Source: Verrucomicrobiaceae bacterium
GTDB taxonomy: Bacteria > Pseudomonadota > Gammaproteobacteria > Pseudomonadales > CAMLJR01
NCBI GenBank assembly: GCA_028293825.1
Contig: JAQGNY010000007.1
Location: forward strand, 1 to 64,000
Reading direction: 5' to 3'
DNA: 64,000 nucleotides
Shown here: positions 1-9,152 of the stretch, piece by piece
Position numbering within the stretch: the stretch's first letter is position 1
Layout: each line of letters opens with the position of its first letter
The notes under the pieces: generated by a model
What the model saw: only the letters and a program-made list of their open reading frames with translations
Database searches by the model: none
What the model was told of the DNA's origin: nothing
Position numbers and translations under genes: made by a program

Positions 1-672
1 GTGTCATTGATGGCGGAAGATAAAAACCCAGCGCAGCCGTTGACGATGACATTAATGGCTGGCCCCATTGATACGCGCGTGAGTCCATCGGTGGTCAATG
101 ATCTTGCCACCAGTCGCGATATCAAATGGTTTCGCGAAAACGTGATTACGTATGTGCCGTTTCGTTACAAAGGTCGCATGCGCAAAGTCTATCCAGGCTT
201 TTTACAAATTAGTGCATTCATGACGATGAATATTGGCCGCCATGTGCATTCGCTGACGGAAATGTACGCCAACGAAGTGCGTCGTGATTTCGATAAGGCC
301 AACAACACGCGTGAGTTCTACGAAGAATATTTTGCGATGATGGATATTTCGGCGGAATTTTATTTGCAGACGGTGCAAAAAGTTTTTATCGAACATCATT
401 TGCCGCTCGGAATTATGGAGCATCGCGGTCGTCTGGTTAATCCGGGAAAAATTAAACGTACTGCGCTATTCACGATTGAGGGCGAGCAGGACGATATTTG
501 CTCTGCAGGTCAAACGCTTGCGGCACAGGATTTATGCACGGGAATTCCGCCGTTTAAGCGCAAGCATCATGTGCAAACGGGTGTCGGGCACTACGGTGTA
601 TTCGCCGGTCGACGTTGGGATAAAGAGATTTATCCGCTGTGCCGCGACTTTATTCATATGTACGATAAATAA
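1..672 (+). CDS. phaZ: Intracellular PHB depolymerase, C-terminal part
   Basis: This is the 3' part of an intracellular poly(3-hydroxybutyrate) depolymerase, an alpha/beta-hydrolase that mobilises stored PHB granules. The frame is open at the window edge, and the catalytic serine and its nucleophile elbow lie upstream of the window. The visible part matches the family's C-terminal half. The catalytic Asp is probably in the IEGEQDDIC segment (about residue 163). The catalytic His is in the GVGHYGVFAGRRW segment near residue 198. The protein ends with a typical family tail (YPLCRDFI). The first codon shown (GTG) is almost certainly internal. A strong hairpin terminator follows 38 bases after the stop. 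Assignment rests on recognised family sequence; the substrate is inferred. Confidence 0.85.
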   Translation: MSLMAEDKNPAQPLTMTLMAGPIDTRVSPSVVNDLATSRDIKWFRENVITYVPFRYKGRMRKVYPGFLQISAFMTMNIGRHVHSLTEMYANEVRRDFDKANNTREFYEEYFAMMDISAEFYLQTVQKVFIEHHLPLGIMEHRGRLVNPGKIKRTALFTIEGEQDDICSAGQTLAAQDLCTGIPPFKRKHHVQTGVGHYGVFAGRRWDKEIYPLCRDFIHMYDK

Positions 673-704
673 ATTGCTGCTTTACTAGAAAGTATTCGGG
701 TGGA

Positions 705-738
705 AAAAACCGCAACGCGCAAACGTTGCGGTTTTTTT
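705..738. terminator. Bidirectional intrinsic terminator
   Basis: A perfect 8-bp stem (CCGCAACG at 710-717, CGTTGCGG at 724-731) with a 6-base loop is flanked by an A-run on the left and seven Ts on the right. It can therefore terminate both the PHB depolymerase transcript (plus) and amiE (minus), which converge here. Confidence 0.9.
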
Positions 739-748
739 ATTGCCGTAT

Positions 749-1819
749 TTAGCCCGCCGCGCTGCGGATTGGTGTTGGCGCCACCACTGCAGCGGGTGCT
801 TCAGTGGGAATTCCTTCGATCGGGCATTCTGGTGTTCCGGCCGCAGGACGCGTTAACGCTTCCACGTCCAACCGTGTTGCCTCCGGATCGGTAATCCATT
901 TTTTGTAGAAATCAAAAGGACACTCAGCGACACCGCGCGCATCCTCGCCGGAATTAATTTTTCCGGTGTAACCGCGATGCAGCAATTTATATAAATGATT
1001 TTCCGATTGCATATTTTTGCGCGCATCGCGAATCAAAAATTTAGATATCGCTGCGTATTGAATGCCGTTTTCTTCTTCACCGCATTCGCCCAGCGTGCGT
1101 CCATCAAATCCAATAATGGCGGAGTGGCCGAAGTACGAATACACGCCGTCGAAACCTGCCGCATTGGCAACAGCGACGTAGGTGTTGTTCGCCCACGCCA
1201 TCGATTTGGCCATCAGAATTTGTTGCTCTTTGGCCGGATACATATAGCCCTGGCAACGCACAATTAATTCGGCACCTTTCATGGCGCAATCGCGCCAGAT
1301 TTCCGGATAGTTGCCGTCGTCGCAAATAATTAAACTGACTTTTAATCCTTTCGGGCCGTCCGATACATAGGTGCAGTTGCCCGGATACCATCCTTCGATG
1401 GGCACCCACGGCATAATTTTTCGATATTTTTGTACGATTTCGCCCTGATCGTTCATCAGGATTAATGTGTTGTAAGGCACTTTGTGCGGGTGTTCTTCGT
1501 GGCGTTCGCCAGTGAGAGAAAATACGCCCCACACTTTTGCTTTGCGGCAGGCCTCGGCAAAAATATCGGTTTCTTCACCGGGAATGGTTGCCGCCGTGTC
1601 GAACATTTCCTTGGTGTCGTACATGATGCCGTGCGTGCTGTACTCGGGAAATATCACCAAATCCATGCCGGGCAATCCGGTTTTCATACCGACAATCATG
1701 TCGGCAATTTTGCGCGCGTTAGCGAGAACTTCGGCTTTGTTATGAAGACGCGGCATCTTGTAATTGACGACCGCAATTCCGACTGAATCTTTACTGCTGG
1801 AAATATCACCGTGCATCAT
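749..1819 (-). CDS. amiE: Aliphatic amidase (AmiE)
   Basis: Nitrilase-superfamily acylamide amidohydrolase that hydrolyses short aliphatic amides to carboxylate and ammonia in the cytoplasm. The sequence follows Pseudomonas AmiE almost residue for residue: E59 in FPEYS, K134 in the KYRKI segment and C166 in SLIICDDG form the Glu-Lys-Cys triad. The start is placed at 1819 because an AGGGG ribosome site lies 8 bases upstream and this puts the catalytic Glu at 59. A longer reading frame to 1939 adds 40 residues unlike the family. The protein is 356 aa against about 346 in Pseudomonas, with an Ala/Pro-rich extra tail. No amiC/amiR regulator genes or amide transporter are adjacent, so it stands alone. 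Confidence 0.93.
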   Translation of the reverse strand: MMHGDISSSKDSVGIAVVNYKMPRLHNKAEVLANARKIADMIVGMKTGLPGMDLVIFPEYSTHGIMYDTKEMFDTAATIPGEETDIFAEACRKAKVWGVFSLTGERHEEHPHKVPYNTLILMNDQGEIVQKYRKIMPWVPIEGWYPGNCTYVSDGPKGLKVSLIICDDGNYPEIWRDCAMKGAELIVRCQGYMYPAKEQQILMAKSMAWANNTYVAVANAAGFDGVYSYFGHSAIIGFDGRTLGECGEEENGIQYAAISKFLIRDARKNMQSENHLYKLLHRGYTGKINSGEDARGVAECPFDFYKKWITDPEATRLDVEALTRPAAGTPECPIEGIPTEAPAAVVAPTPIRSAAG

Positions 1820-2111
1820 GATTCGACCCCTGACTGAAAGTGGATACCTGAATGTGTTGGATACAAAGTGCAATCGAGCGGATTCGATAGAACGTGAATT
1901 CCGAACGCTGAGTTTCGGTATTCGCTGTATGCGATTCAATCTGGTATCAATTAATTTCGTTTTGCCCCATTTATTTAGGTGCGTGTCGGGTCGATTGTTT
2001 TACGAAAGGGGGAATAAAATTAAATGGCAAGGTTAAAAATGAAGGCGAGTGGAAAACAGAAAAGAAAAATAAAAGAGAGAAAAATAAAACGGCGCCCGCA
2101 AAAAGAATTTG

Positions 2112-2624
2112 TTAACGCGTATTTTTAGCGCGCTCAAGTTCTTCCTGTGCGCGTTCAACTGCGGCTTGCAAGTCGTTGATACGCTCGATGCGTTGTGTAG
2201 AGGGTCCCACGCCGCCATTTTTTTTGCCGGCAAAATCGCCCGATTGAGTTTCCGTACCGGCTGCCAAGGCTTGTTGCGCAGACTTCAGTGCAGCTTCGGC
2301 TTCGGCAATTTTACTGCTGCGGCTTTCGCCGGTATTCCCACTGGAATTACCGGTCCCGGAATTTTGTGAAGTCGGGTAAGGGTTTTTCTGTTGGTTGGGA
2401 TCGGCGGGGATGATGTTTTGATTGGGATCAATTGTCATCTCGACTGTTTTTGCTTTTTTCGCCGGTGTAGTGGGTGGATGCTCCGAATACGAAGTGCCAT
2501 CTTTGTCGGTCGATTTATAAACGGTTTGCGCCCACGACGATGTCGTCACCGCGATTGTCATCAGGGCGAGCGTGAAGGCGAACGGCTTAGCGATAAGCAA
2601 GTATTTACGCAGTTTGTTTCGCAT
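2112..2624 (-). CDS. Secreted DUF4124 protein
   Basis: Small exported protein of 170 aa. A signal peptide (hydrophobic core LALMTIAVTTSS, likely cleavage after SWA-Q near residue 32) is followed by a DUF4124-type motif, QTVYKSTDKDGTSYSEHPP. This fold is common in periplasmic or outer-membrane-associated proteins of proteobacteria. A low-complexity Asn/Ser/Gly linker (residues about 70-100) leads to an Ala/Glu/Arg-rich helical segment that probably forms a coiled coil. The function is unknown. It is preceded by a weak GAGACG site and has no obvious operon partner. The terminus is rich in charged residues (ERAQEELERAKNTR). Confidence 0.8.
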   Translation of the reverse strand: MRNKLRKYLLIAKPFAFTLALMTIAVTTSSWAQTVYKSTDKDGTSYSEHPPTTPAKKAKTVEMTIDPNQNIIPADPNQQKNPYPTSQNSGTGNSSGNTGESRSSKIAEAEAALKSAQQALAAGTETQSGDFAGKKNGGVGPSTQRIERINDLQAAVERAQEELERAKNTR

Positions 2625-2725
2625 CGCATCGTCTCGCTATGTTTATAAGAATGAGCGGTTAAAAATTAGCACTGTGGCGCCAATTTTCACAGAACTAGTT
2701 TTCGTCATTGCAGCGCATTCAATGC

Positions 2726-3766
2726 TCATTCAACGTTGAAAGTTAGCCGCTTGATTAGTTGCCCGCCGGGAGTGAGTACATCCACGGTCCATTGGCCTGT
2801 GGAACCCGCTGGGAAGTTTTGTTTGCGCGACCAAGTGCGCCAGCCCGATTTGCGCGCGCCGTGAATTTCTGCGGCAATTCTTTCCTGCGTAGCACCGTGC
2901 CGCCATTCAAAAATAACTGACTGCGCCACGCCCATCGGTGCACGAATCGATACGAATGCGACCACGCCCTGCTGCAAATCAGACGCGCGAACCGTTTGCA
3001 CCGGCGCACCCGGCGTGAGTTCGTGAATGGTCTGCGTGATAGTAGCTTCGCGCACCGACAGCCCGGCAGCGGGAATGTTGTCGCGTAGCATCCAGACTAG
3101 AAACGGGACCAGCAAACAACTGCCGGCCCAAATGATGCGGCGGCGAAAATCCGGCAGCAGCGGCAGGCTGCGCGGCATGGTGATTAACAGCCAGGCCACC
3201 ACGAATATCAGTGCATATGGAAGCGCGCGCTCCAATGGCACATGAATCACCATCGGCAGCACCACCAGCGCGGCTAGCCAGCTGCAATAGCTGTGAAAGG
3301 CGAGGCTGAGTATCGGGCGCCCCGCCACATGGCGGTTGTAGAGCGGATCGATAGTGCTGATAAGCGCTGCGATAATGGCGATCACCGCAAACAGAATTTG
3401 CCCGACATGCAGTTGGGTGGCGCCAAGAATTAGCGGCAGCGAAAAAAACAGCAATTCTTGCTGCACCGACTGGCCGATAAAGTTGAGCGCTAAATCGGTC
3501 AGATTGCCCGGCATTTTATTCTGCAGATATTTACGCAGATAAGGTTCGGCGAGCAGCCACGGCCAGCCGATAAACGCGAGCAGAGCCAACATGCGCGCGA
3601 AGTCTTCGCCGCGTCGCATCAATAAAAACGATGCCCAACCCCAGCCAAAGCTGAGCAGAGGCAGTAACCAGGGCACACTATCGAGCGCCGCGGCCAGTGC
3701 AGCGATGCGCGTTTTCAAACGCGCCAAAGGAGCAGCGGCGATGGGCGGTTCGGCGGGTGAGTTCAC
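2726..3766 (-). CDS. DUF5924/DUF2914 membrane protein
   Basis: Integral inner-membrane protein of 346 aa. About six to seven hydrophobic segments can be seen (roughly residues 31-50, 57-75, 105-140, 153-176, 181-198 and 211-228). They are followed by a soluble C-terminal domain of about 90 residues with the DUF2914 pattern (FVSIRAPMG, then IFEWRHG, ending LTPGGQLIKRLTF). The arrangement matches DUF5924 family proteins, whose role is unknown; the C-terminal domain probably lies in the periplasm. The start is a GTG at 3766. The gene is transcribed away from the opgH-like gene and towards DUF4124. No function is claimed. Confidence 0.75.
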   Translation of the reverse strand: MNSPAEPPIAAAPLARLKTRIAALAAALDSVPWLLPLLSFGWGWASFLLMRRGEDFARMLALLAFIGWPWLLAEPYLRKYLQNKMPGNLTDLALNFIGQSVQQELLFFSLPLILGATQLHVGQILFAVIAIIAALISTIDPLYNRHVAGRPILSLAFHSYCSWLAALVVLPMVIHVPLERALPYALIFVVAWLLITMPRSLPLLPDFRRRIIWAGSCLLVPFLVWMLRDNIPAAGLSVREATITQTIHELTPGAPVQTVRASDLQQGVVAFVSIRAPMGVAQSVIFEWRHGATQERIAAEIHGARKSGWRTWSRKQNFPAGSTGQWTVDVLTPGGQLIKRLTFNVE

Positions 3767-4192
3767 GGCGATTACGTCTTAAATTCGAGTCGTGGATTAT
3801 CGCCCGCTTTACCAATCGCGTCAGCTTTGTCGCTTATTTTGCGCGGTAGTACGCAGATGTCAGCGTAAGTTGTCCGGCGCTGAGTTTGAGTGTTTGCAAA
3901 TCGACGGGGATGAAAACTGGTTACGATGCGAAAGGTTCTTAATTGGCATCGTTAGTGCTAAACATCGACAGTGCTAAGCCAAGCCTGCGATGTATCGCGC
4001 TTTATAAGAACGGCATTTTTCGACTACTAGAGCCACTAGAGCCACTATTTTTCGGCGTATTTGGCTGTGCGTTTCTCTGCGTAAAGCACAGACGCTTTGC
4101 CAAACCAATTCGCTGTTCCCGTGTGATTAGCTGATTAAATTCAGCTACCATCGCGCGCCCATTTATCTCCCATTCGTCAGGCTGAAGTTTGC
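3767..4192. other. Intergenic region between divergent genes
   Basis: This 426-base gap separates the minus-strand DUF5924 gene from the plus-strand opgH-like gene and must hold both promoters. I see no convincing gene. A short tandem repeat (CTAGAGCCA twice, at about 4025-4042) is present. No strong sigma-70 promoter or terminator can be picked by eye. Confidence 0.5.
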
Positions 4193-5965
4193 ATGCAAGG
4201 ATCGTTAAAAAGAGCACCCGTTCAAATGGATAGCGGTATTTCATTGCGGTGGCGGCGGGTTGGTTTTGCATTCCTCGTGGCATGCAGCTCACTGGCACTG
4301 TTGGCATTGATGGCTGCAGTATTGTTTGTCGACGGTATTGATCCGCTCGGTTGCGCGATGCTCGTATTATTTGCATTGACACTACCCTGGACCACGGTGG
4401 GGTTTTGGAACGCGGCGATCGGGTTCTTCCTGATGACCTTCGCGCGTGACCCCGCCGCGCTGGTCGCGCCCTTCAAGCGGCGCTTGCATAACTGCGATCC
4501 GATCGTTAGCTCAACCGCGTTGCTGATCTGTATTCGCAACGAGGATGCAAGCCGGCTGCGCCGCAACTTGGAATGGATGCTCGACAAGTTGGTCGCCAGC
4601 GGCGAGTCGCGCGGGTTTCATCTTTACATTCTTAGCGATAGCGACCAGCTCGAACGCATCGCGCAGGAGCAGCAAGTCGCCGCGGCGATGGCCGAGAAGT
4701 TTGGTGCTGCGCTAGCGATCGCCTATCGCCGCCGCGACAACGCCAGCGGCTTTAAAGCCGGCAATATTCGCGACTTTTGCGAGCGCTGGGGCCAGCAGCA
4801 TGAGTTCGCCATCGTGCTCGATGCCGATAGCGTCATGACGGCAGACGCGATGCTGCGACTGGTGCGCGCGATGCAGGCTGAGCCGCAAATCGGCATTCTG
4901 CAAACGCTCGTCACCGGTCTGCCCAGCGCCAGTCCGTTTGCGCGCGTGTTCCAATTTGGTATGCGTCTCGGCATGCGCTCCTACACGCTTGGCGCGGCCA
5001 GCTGGCAGGGCGACTGCGGGCCGTACTGGGGTCACAACGCGATCCTGCGGCTGGCGCCGTTTATCGAACATTGCGAATTGCCGCTGCTGCCGGAGAAGCA
5101 CCCGTTGGGCACACATGTGCTCAGCCATGATCAGTTGGAGGCGGTATTGATGCGCCGCGCCGGTTATGAGGTGCGGGTATTGCCGGACGAGGAGGGCAGT
5201 TGGGAAGAGAATCCGCCAACGCTGCTGGAGTTTATTCGGCGCGATCTGCGCTGGTGTCAGGGCAATATGCAGTACTTCCACTTCTTGCGGATGCCCGGCT
5301 TACTGCCGGTGAGTCGTTGTCAGCTCGGGCTTGCCATTGCGATGTACCTCGGCTCGCCAGCATGGCTGACTTTTATGCTGCTGGGTCTGATCCGCAACCA
5401 ACCTATTCGCGCCGATCTCGGCCTGCTTTTGCTCTCAGTGACACTGGTTATGAGCCTGGCGCCTAAGCTTGCTACCTTGGTCGATGTGTTGCTGCGCAGC
5501 AGGCTGCGGCGCGCTTATGGCGGACCGTTGCGACTCTTCGTAAGTGCTGCAATGGAGTTCGTTTTCTCGATGCTAGTAGGGCCGATCTCCGCCGTAGCCG
5601 TATCGATCTTTCTGCTGGGCTTGCCGTTCGGTCGGCAGATTGGCTGGACCTCGCAGCAGCGCGATGCCGAAGGCGTGCCGATTATCGCCGCTGCAGCGAA
5701 ACTGTGGCCCCAGACTGTGTTTGGTATCGCGCTGGGCGCCTGCTTTTGGCAGGTCGCGCCGGACGCCTGGTGGTTGTGGGGACCGTTCACGTTGGGGTTG
5801 GCGGCCGCGATTCCAATCGCGGTCGCGACCGCGCATCCGCGCTTCGGGCAGCTGCTGGCGGCCGCCGGTATTTGCCGGATTCCCGAGGAAGCGCAGCGCG
5901 ATACCAAGCCGGAAGTCACAGCGGTTATGTTTTCGCCATTCGTATCCGCGACACCGGCGGAATGA
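4193..5965 (+). CDS. opgH: OpgH/MdoH-like glucan glucosyltransferase
   Basis: Membrane family-2 glycosyltransferase resembling the enzyme that polymerises glucose from UDP-glucose into the beta-1,2-linked backbone of osmoregulated periplasmic glucans. Two N-terminal membrane helices (about 22-45 and 52-80) precede the cytosolic GT2 domain, which shows LLICIRNED (about 110-118), LDADS (209-213) as the metal-binding motif and RRDLRWCQGN (349-358) as the acceptor-site RW motif. Several C-terminal helices follow. At 590 aa it is much shorter than E. coli OpgH (about 850) and closer to alphaproteobacterial forms. There is no opgG neighbour. Its stop overlaps the next start (ATGA). The ATG at 4193 has only a weak CAGG upstream, and the ATG at 4226 is an alternative. 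Confidence 0.8.
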   Translation: MQGSLKRAPVQMDSGISLRWRRVGFAFLVACSSLALLALMAAVLFVDGIDPLGCAMLVLFALTLPWTTVGFWNAAIGFFLMTFARDPAALVAPFKRRLHNCDPIVSSTALLICIRNEDASRLRRNLEWMLDKLVASGESRGFHLYILSDSDQLERIAQEQQVAAAMAEKFGAALAIAYRRRDNASGFKAGNIRDFCERWGQQHEFAIVLDADSVMTADAMLRLVRAMQAEPQIGILQTLVTGLPSASPFARVFQFGMRLGMRSYTLGAASWQGDCGPYWGHNAILRLAPFIEHCELPLLPEKHPLGTHVLSHDQLEAVLMRRAGYEVRVLPDEEGSWEENPPTLLEFIRRDLRWCQGNMQYFHFLRMPGLLPVSRCQLGLAIAMYLGSPAWLTFMLLGLIRNQPIRADLGLLLLSVTLVMSLAPKLATLVDVLLRSRLRRAYGGPLRLFVSAAMEFVFSMLVGPISAVAVSIFLLGLPFGRQIGWTSQQRDAEGVPIIAAAAKLWPQTVFGIALGACFWQVAPDAWWLWGPFTLGLAAAIPIAVATAHPRFGQLLAAAGICRIPEEAQRDTKPEVTAVMFSPFVSATPAE

Positions 5966-6876
5966 GGTACGCCGTTTTTGCGTTGCTGCTGAGCGGCGCC
6001 AGTTTTGCCGGCGCGGCTGTCGATGTGGACTTCGTCAATGCCAGCAAGGCCACGCGTTGCGCTGAGGAAGACAATGTCTACGTAAAGCTATTTGGCGATG
6101 GCATCAAGTCGTTTCATATTAGGGCGGAACACCCGGTCTATATCGGCAGCATCGCCGCTGACAGCACAGCTCCTGATTTCACCCATTGCGACATGTCGCA
6201 TGATGCAAGCTTTCCATTTACGCCGCGTACGGTGACGCTGTACGAAGACGCTAACATCCGGTTGGTCGGCCATACCTATGCCACGTTTTGGCGACCGGAC
6301 GTGGTGGATTTTCGCGTCGGTGCGCGCAGTGAGCCCGGTTTGCATCTGGTGCAATTGCTGCGGCGGCGCGCGCAGGGCGATGTCGAAATGCTGGTCGTGT
6401 ATCCGGCCGATGGTTATTGGCGCGCCAAGCCACTGCCACCAGCGGGATTGCCGGATACCGCTTACGGCAGCTCATTCCTGTTTGGGCCGATTGAAGAGGG
6501 CATACGTCCATTCGTCGCGATTCGACGTATTACGTTCGAGCCGAGCACGCTGACATTCCGGCTCGAATTCAAGAATGAAGCGCGCGGCATTCTCGCGGTA
6601 TCCTCTGCGACCAGCGTCGGCTTGGATCTTAGCGTTGCGATAGAGCCAGCGCTCGCCGCCGACCGTCCGTTTGCGGCGTTGCGTTCGATGTTCGTCGGGC
6701 CGGAACAGGCGGATGTAGCGGTGGCCAATTGGCCCGAGCAAAGCGCAAATCGGCGCTCGTCTATTCTCGAATTCAGCGGCGCTCGTGCACCGTTAGCGCG
6801 GTTCGAGCGAGTACTGCCATCGCACCATAATTTGAGCGCTCCCGATGTTATTTTCGACCAATTCGCCACTGAGTAA
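5962..6876 (+). CDS. Secreted protein of unknown function
   Basis: A 304-aa exported protein I do not recognise. It starts at the ATG overlapping the opgH-like stop (ATGA), which implies translational coupling. The N-terminus is a clear signal peptide (MRYAVFALLLSGASFAGAA, cleavage near residue 19). The mature part is rich in beta-type sequence and Ala/Arg/Val. It has two early Cys (in ATRCAEED and THCDMS) that could form a disulfide, and no membrane anchor. By position it could be a periplasmic partner of the glucan synthase, standing where opgG would be expected, but it does not look like OpgG/OpgD. Its 3' end overlaps the next frame by 32 bases if the upstream start there is used. Confidence 0.7.
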   Translation: MRYAVFALLLSGASFAGAAVDVDFVNASKATRCAEEDNVYVKLFGDGIKSFHIRAEHPVYIGSIAADSTAPDFTHCDMSHDASFPFTPRTVTLYEDANIRLVGHTYATFWRPDVVDFRVGARSEPGLHLVQLLRRRAQGDVEMLVVYPADGYWRAKPLPPAGLPDTAYGSSFLFGPIEEGIRPFVAIRRITFEPSTLTFRLEFKNEARGILAVSSATSVGLDLSVAIEPALAADRPFAALRSMFVGPEQADVAVANWPEQSANRRSSILEFSGARAPLARFERVLPSHHNLSAPDVIFDQFATE

Positions 6877-7687
6877 CCCCACGATAAGTGCGAGCGAACC
6901 ACCGATTGAATCGTCACGGCTGACTGAGATGCCGGTGGACGAAGCGCAATGGCAGGCGTTGCTGGCAGCGCGCGCAGACGACGCGCCGCCTGTGGGCATA
7001 GACACTCATCTGATCGATTTATATTGGCCGCTGTTTGTTGCGGGTCGCACCGGTTCAATCGCGGTGGGGCATTTAGCGCAGAGCCTTGATGGCCGCATTG
7101 CCACCACCAGCGGCGTGTCGCGCTGGTTGAGCGGCGACGCCGATCTGATTCATACACACCGCATGCGCGCTATCGCTGATGCCGTATTGGTCGGTGCCAA
7201 TACGGTATTGCATGACGATCCGCAGCTCACCGTGCGCCGCTGTGTCGGTGCTAATCCGTGGCGCGTAGTGATTGACCCAGAGCGTCGGCTCGATGGCAGC
7301 CAGCGGGTTTTTCATGACGAGGACACTCCAACGCTGTTACTGGCAGCCAGCGATCGGGCTGACGTCGGTGAAACAGTCGGTCGGGCCGAGGTGATTCCCA
7401 TAGCCCGCAACGCAGCTGGGCTCGATCCCCACGAAATTCGCCGCGTTCTTGCCCAACGCGGTTTGAATTGGCTATTTGTCGAAGGCGGTGGCGTCACTGT
7501 TTCGCGCTTCCTCGCGGCCGGGGCGCTCGACCGTCTGCAGATCACCATCGCGCCGGTCATTCTCGGTTCGGGTCGGCCCAGCGTGTTGTTACCGGAAATA
7601 GCCGATCTCACCGCCAGCTTACGACCGCGCACGCGGCGCTTTGATTTGGGCGACGACATCCTAATCGAGTGTGATTTTTCACGATGA
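6845..7687 (+). CDS. RibD C-terminal-type pteridine/pyrimidine reductase
   Basis: Protein of the RibD C-terminal/dihydrofolate-reductase-like family, NADPH-dependent reductases acting on pyrimidine or pterin substrates. After an N-terminal extension of about 70 residues come SLDGRIAT, the [19 protein letters not shown] region, the DDPQLTVR motif and [17 protein letters not shown], all hallmarks of the family. The deaminase half of true RibD is absent, so this is not the full riboflavin enzyme. The start is uncertain: ATG at 6845 overlaps the previous gene, and the internal ATG at 6929 would remove 28 residues. The stop overlaps the next ATG (ATGA). The context beside a PTPS-family gene suggests a pterin substrate, which is inference. 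Confidence 0.85.
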   Translation: MLFSTNSPLSNPTISASEPPIESSRLTEMPVDEAQWQALLAARADDAPPVGIDTHLIDLYWPLFVAGRTGSIAVGHLAQSLDGRIATTSGVSRWLSGDADLIHTHRMRAIADAVLVGANTVLHDDPQLTVRRCVGANPWRVVIDPERRLDGSQRVFHDEDTPTLLLAASDRADVGETVGRAEVIPIARNAAGLDPHEIRRVLAQRGLNWLFVEGGGVTVSRFLAAGALDRLQITIAPVILGSGRPSVLLPEIADLTASLRPRTRRFDLGDDILIECDFSR

Positions 7688-8691
7688 GCACAACACCCGA
7701 CTCTATTTCGGCCAGCGCATTCTGGATCGCCGAACCCGGCCGCGGTGAGGTTCGTATGAGTGCGTTACGTGCGCCGAAGGCTGATGAAGTACTGGTGCGA
7801 ACATTGCGCTCCGGTATCAGTCGCGGCACTGAAAGTCTGGTGTTTAACGGCTTAGTGCCGGCCAGTCAGCGAACAATCATGCGCTGTCCCTTTCAAGAGG
7901 GTGATTTCCCTGGTCCGGTTAAATATGGTTATGGGTCGGTCGGTCGCGTCGAAGTAGGCCCGGCTGCGTTGATCGGACAGCGCGTGTTCTGTCTGTACCC
8001 ACATCAAACACTTTATGTAGTTCCGGTCGATGCGGTCGCGCCGTTGCCTGACGCGTTGCCCGACGCGCGGGGTGTACTCGCCGCCAACATGGAAACGGCC
8101 ATTAACGGCCTCTGGGACGCTGCGCCGCGCTTGGGCGATCGCATTGCCGTAATCGGCGCCGGTGTGGTCGGCTGCATCATTGCCGCGTTGGCGTCGCGAA
8201 TTCCTGGCGTACGCGTCGAGTTGATCGATACGGACCCGCGCCGCGCCGCGATTGCTGCCGCCTTGGGTTGTAGTTTTGCGGTGCCGGCCGATGCGGCCGG
8301 CGATGCAGATTTAGTCATTCATACCAGCGGCAATCCGGCCGGGCTGGCAACGGCGTTAAGCCTGGCTGGTTTTGAGGCGACAGTACTCGAAATGAGTTGG
8401 TACGGCGATCGCAGTGTACCTGCGCCATTGGGTGAGGCATTTCATTCGCGCCGCCTGACTTTACGATCCTCGCAGGTGGGCGCCGTCGCCACCGCGCAGC
8501 GCGCGCGCTGGAGTTATCGCCGCCGTATGGCGCTCGCACTCGATTTGCTCTGTGACCCCATCTTCGATGCCTTGCTCACTGGCGAAAGCGCATTTGCCGA
8601 TTTGCCGGCGACCCTCGCCAAACTTGCCAGCACTCCCGATGGCGCGCTCTGCCACGTCATTGCCTATCCCATTGTTTGTCCGATCACTTAA
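7684..8691 (+). CDS. MDR-family zinc-type alcohol dehydrogenase-like protein
   Basis: Medium-chain dehydrogenase/reductase of 335 aa with a Rossmann motif [16 protein letters not shown] (about residues 156-171) and an acidic residue (ELIDTD) favouring NAD binding. The N-terminal half carries family blocks ([12 protein letters not shown] and [11 protein letters not shown]). This subtype recurs beside PTPS-like, glycosyltransferase and RibD-like genes in other proteobacteria, as I recall the family. The substrate is unknown; oxidation or reduction of a pterin side chain or sugar is the contextual guess. It is coupled by overlapping start and stop to the RibD-like gene. Confidence 0.82.
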   Translation: MSTTPDSISASAFWIAEPGRGEVRMSALRAPKADEVLVRTLRSGISRGTESLVFNGLVPASQRTIMRCPFQEGDFPGPVKYGYGSVGRVEVGPAALIGQRVFCLYPHQTLYVVPVDAVAPLPDALPDARGVLAANMETAINGLWDAAPRLGDRIAVIGAGVVGCIIAALASRIPGVRVELIDTDPRRAAIAAALGCSFAVPADAAGDADLVIHTSGNPAGLATALSLAGFEATVLEMSWYGDRSVPAPLGEAFHSRRLTLRSSQVGAVATAQRARWSYRRRMALALDLLCDPIFDALLTGESAFADLPATLAKLASTPDGALCHVIAYPIVCPIT

Positions 8692-8716
8692 TCCTTGAAA
8701 ATCAGGAAGTTTGCCC

Positions 8717-9121
8717 ATGTATAGCCTTGCCGTTTCCGATCACATCATGATTGCGCACAGCTTCGTCGGCGCGATTTTCGGCCCCGCCCAACAGATGCAT
8801 GGCGCTACTTACGGCGTCGAGGTCGAATTTCGGCGCCAGCAGCTCGACGCCGACGGGTTAGTTTGCGACATCGGTCTGGCGGCGCAGACTCTGCGCGAAA
8901 TACTGGCGCAGCTGAACTTCAAGAATCTGGATGAGCTGCCGGAGTTTCGCGGCAAAAATACGACCACAGAATTCATGGCAGGCGAGATTTTTCGGCGCTT
9001 GCAGGTACGAGTTGCCGCTGGCGCGGTCGGTCCTGGCACCGCCGAAGCGCTCCTCAGCATGCGCGTGGTTTTGCGCGAGTCGCCGACAGCTTGGGCAAGC
9101 TTCGAAGATTCGTTGCAATGA
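8717..9121 (+). CDS. PTPS/6-carboxytetrahydropterin synthase family protein
   Basis: A 134-aa protein of the 6-pyruvoyl-tetrahydropterin synthase superfamily, which converts dihydroneopterin triphosphate into tetrahydropterin derivatives (BH4, queuosine precursor). The start ATG at 8717 has AGGAAG seven bases upstream; an in-frame TTG six bases earlier is less likely. Visible family blocks are IAHSFVG, MHGATYGVEVEF, DGLVCDIG, LNFKNLDELPEF, NTTTEFMA and the terminal VVLRESPTAWASFE. The usual HGH zinc pair is HGA here, so one canonical zinc-ligand His is replaced. That suggests a divergent activity. It lies between the dehydrogenase and GT4 genes in the same operon. Confidence 0.85.
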   Translation: MYSLAVSDHIMIAHSFVGAIFGPAQQMHGATYGVEVEFRRQQLDADGLVCDIGLAAQTLREILAQLNFKNLDELPEFRGKNTTTEFMAGEIFRRLQVRVAAGAVGPGTAEALLSMRVVLRESPTAWASFEDSLQ

Positions 9122-9152
9122 ACCTGAAATCTAACAGGTGAGAGCTGCGCTA

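Noticed and set aside
4021-4045. Tandem CTAGAGCCA repeat as a CRISPR-like or iteron element
   Set aside because: Only two complete 9-bp copies, with no spacers and no associated genes.
8717-9121. Queuosine pathway QueD
   Set aside because: The queC/queE/queF partners are absent, the HGH motif is changed and the neighbours are glycosyl- and methyltransferase genes.
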